From Candidatus Nitrosopolaris nunavutensis (GTDB lineage Archaea > Thermoproteota > Nitrososphaeria > Nitrososphaerales > Nitrososphaeraceae), in NCBI GenBank assembly GCA_002501855.1, contig DAOM01000053.1:454-6638 (forward strand): DNA of 6,185 bases. Direction: 5' to 3'. Below the pieces are notes generated by a model. It searched no databases. It had not been told where the DNA came from and worked only from the letters and a program-made list of their open reading frames with translations. This document shows, piece after piece, positions 5,430 to 6,185 of the stretch (its first letter is position 1; every line of letters begins with the position of its first letter). Both the position numbers and the translations under genes were made by a program.

Positions 5430-6185
5430 TTGTTGAGTCGTCTATCTGAAGAAAATGAAGTACGTAAGATACAGTTTACAGGTAAATCTACATACATATT
5501 GTCCTTGCCTAAAAGATGGATGAATGAGATGCATCTTAAACCTGGTGATCCTGTCACAATAATTCGTGAATCCAATAATTCCTTGTCCATAGTCCCTAAT
5601 GCCGTAAGGAGTCCTAGTTCAAATAACGAAGTAACTGCGCTAATGCTGCAGGATGAAAGCGGCAATTCTTTAAAACGTAAGGTTGTGTCGATGTATTTGG
5701 CAGGATATAATATTATGCACTTGAAATCAAAGACTGGAAGAATTAATTCTTCTCAACGTGATGCGGTCAGAGAAGTGGTGCGAAGAAACTTGGTAGGAAC
5801 AGAAATAATTGCTGATGCATCTGATTTAATCACGGTCCAGGTTTTGCTCAATTTACCAGAACTTTCAGTCAATACTGCTATCCAAAGAATGTTTTTGATT
5901 TCAACTGCTATGCATAAAGATGCAATGGCTTCTCTGGCTGAACAAAGTTATGATCTAGCGAGAACAATATTAAAATCAGATGATGAAGTAGATAGATTTA
6001 GTCTGTACATACTGCGAAACCTCGTAATGGCAACAAAGAACGAGCGGATGCTTCAAGAAATAGGATTAAGGGGCCCCTCTGACAGTTTGAGTTATCGTGT
6101 TGCAGTACGAAGTATTGAGCGTGTGGCTGACCACGCTTCGGGTATTGCAGATAAATGCCTCAAGATAACGGAGAAAATTTCAAAA
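5430..6185 (+). CDS. Phosphate uptake regulator, AbrB-like DNA-binding domain fused to PhoU-like region, 3'-partial
   Basis: This frame is open to the end of the window (252 codons, no stop). Residues 11-56 (VRKIQFTGKSTYILSLPKRWM through LKPGDPVTII to LSIVP) are a SpoVT/AbrB-type swapped-hairpin DNA-binding domain, as in archaeal phosphate uptake regulators. From about residue 80 onward it is helical and PhoU-like. A segment with DDEVDRFSLYILR resembles the PhoU EaDxxVD helix, and RSIERVADHASGIADKCLKI carries the E-x3-DH metal-site motif near the right edge. Relatives are usually around 330 residues, so perhaps 80 are missing. The start is TTG 5430 or TTG 5433; the nearby ATG at 5426 is in another frame and stops at once. 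An in-frame stop lies at 5382. Its position after pstB-phoU suggests that it senses phosphate status and controls this locus; the DNA targets are not shown by the sequence. Confidence 0.88.
   Translation, partial: MLSRLSEENEVRKIQFTGKSTYILSLPKRWMNEMHLKPGDPVTIIRESNNSLSIVPNAVRSPSSNNEVTALMLQDESGNSLKRKVVSMYLAGYNIMHLKSKTGRINSSQRDAVREVVRRNLVGTEIIADASDLITVQVLLNLPELSVNTAIQRMFLISTAMHKDAMASLAEQSYDLARTILKSDDEVDRFSLYILRNLVMATKNERMLQEIGLRGPSDSLSYRVAVRSIERVADHASGIADKCLKITEKISK

Noticed and set aside
5357..5665. Reverse-strand open frame across the phoU-regulator gap and the AbrB domain
   Set aside because: The plus-strand frame encodes a clear AbrB-PhoU protein; the reverse frame is its shadow.

Overview
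The window looks archaeal and most likely comes from an ammonia-oxidising archaeon of the Nitrososphaeria (Thaumarchaeota). The main reason is the last gene, which fuses an N-terminal SpoVT/AbrB-type DNA-binding domain to a PhoU-like region, an architecture typical of archaeal phosphate uptake regulators. Supporting signs are AT-rich DNA, AGA/AGG-rich arginine codons, many TTG/GTG starts without clear Shine-Dalgarno sequences, and TATA-like boxes in the intergenic gaps. The lineage is inferred from style and domain architecture, not from a search.

Every recognisable gene is on the plus strand and most relate to phosphate. From 2 to 2770 lies a tight cluster: a 5'-truncated Ppx/GppA exopolyphosphatase (2-1237), then two paralogous thymidylate-kinase-fold P-loop proteins (1234-1974 and 1967-2770). 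The reading frames overlap, so the three are probably co-transcribed and translationally coupled. The second kinase-like protein has arginine in place of the Walker A lysine. Neither paralogue has the usual REPGGT-type dTMP kinase motif.

From about 2870 to 3727 there is no intact gene. Instead there are decayed remains of a phosphate ABC permease: the N-terminal half of PstC with a nonsense codon and several frameshifts, a stretch of about 95 bases that cannot be assigned, and the C-terminal third of PstA with a frameshift. About 1 kb of the original pstC-pstA pair appears to be missing.

From 3828 to the end are an intact PstB ATPase (3828-4664), an intact PhoU (4694-5347) and a 3'-truncated AbrB-PhoU regulator (5430-6185, running off the window). 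All three probably start with TTG. Upstream of the regulator a TATA-like box is followed by a 6-bp-arm inverted repeat where an archaeal repressor would block initiation. Part of that repeat, an 8-base word, recurs upstream of pstB.

Taken together this is a phosphate and polyphosphate locus: polyphosphate breakdown (Ppx) with a pair of enigmatic kinase-like proteins, next to a Pst uptake and regulation operon that has lost its membrane channel but kept its ATPase and regulators. The most interesting items are the kinase-like pair with its K-to-R substitution, the permease relic beside an intact PstB/PhoU, and a perfect 23-base repeat that puts the same seven residues twice into the Ppx frame at the very edge of the window.
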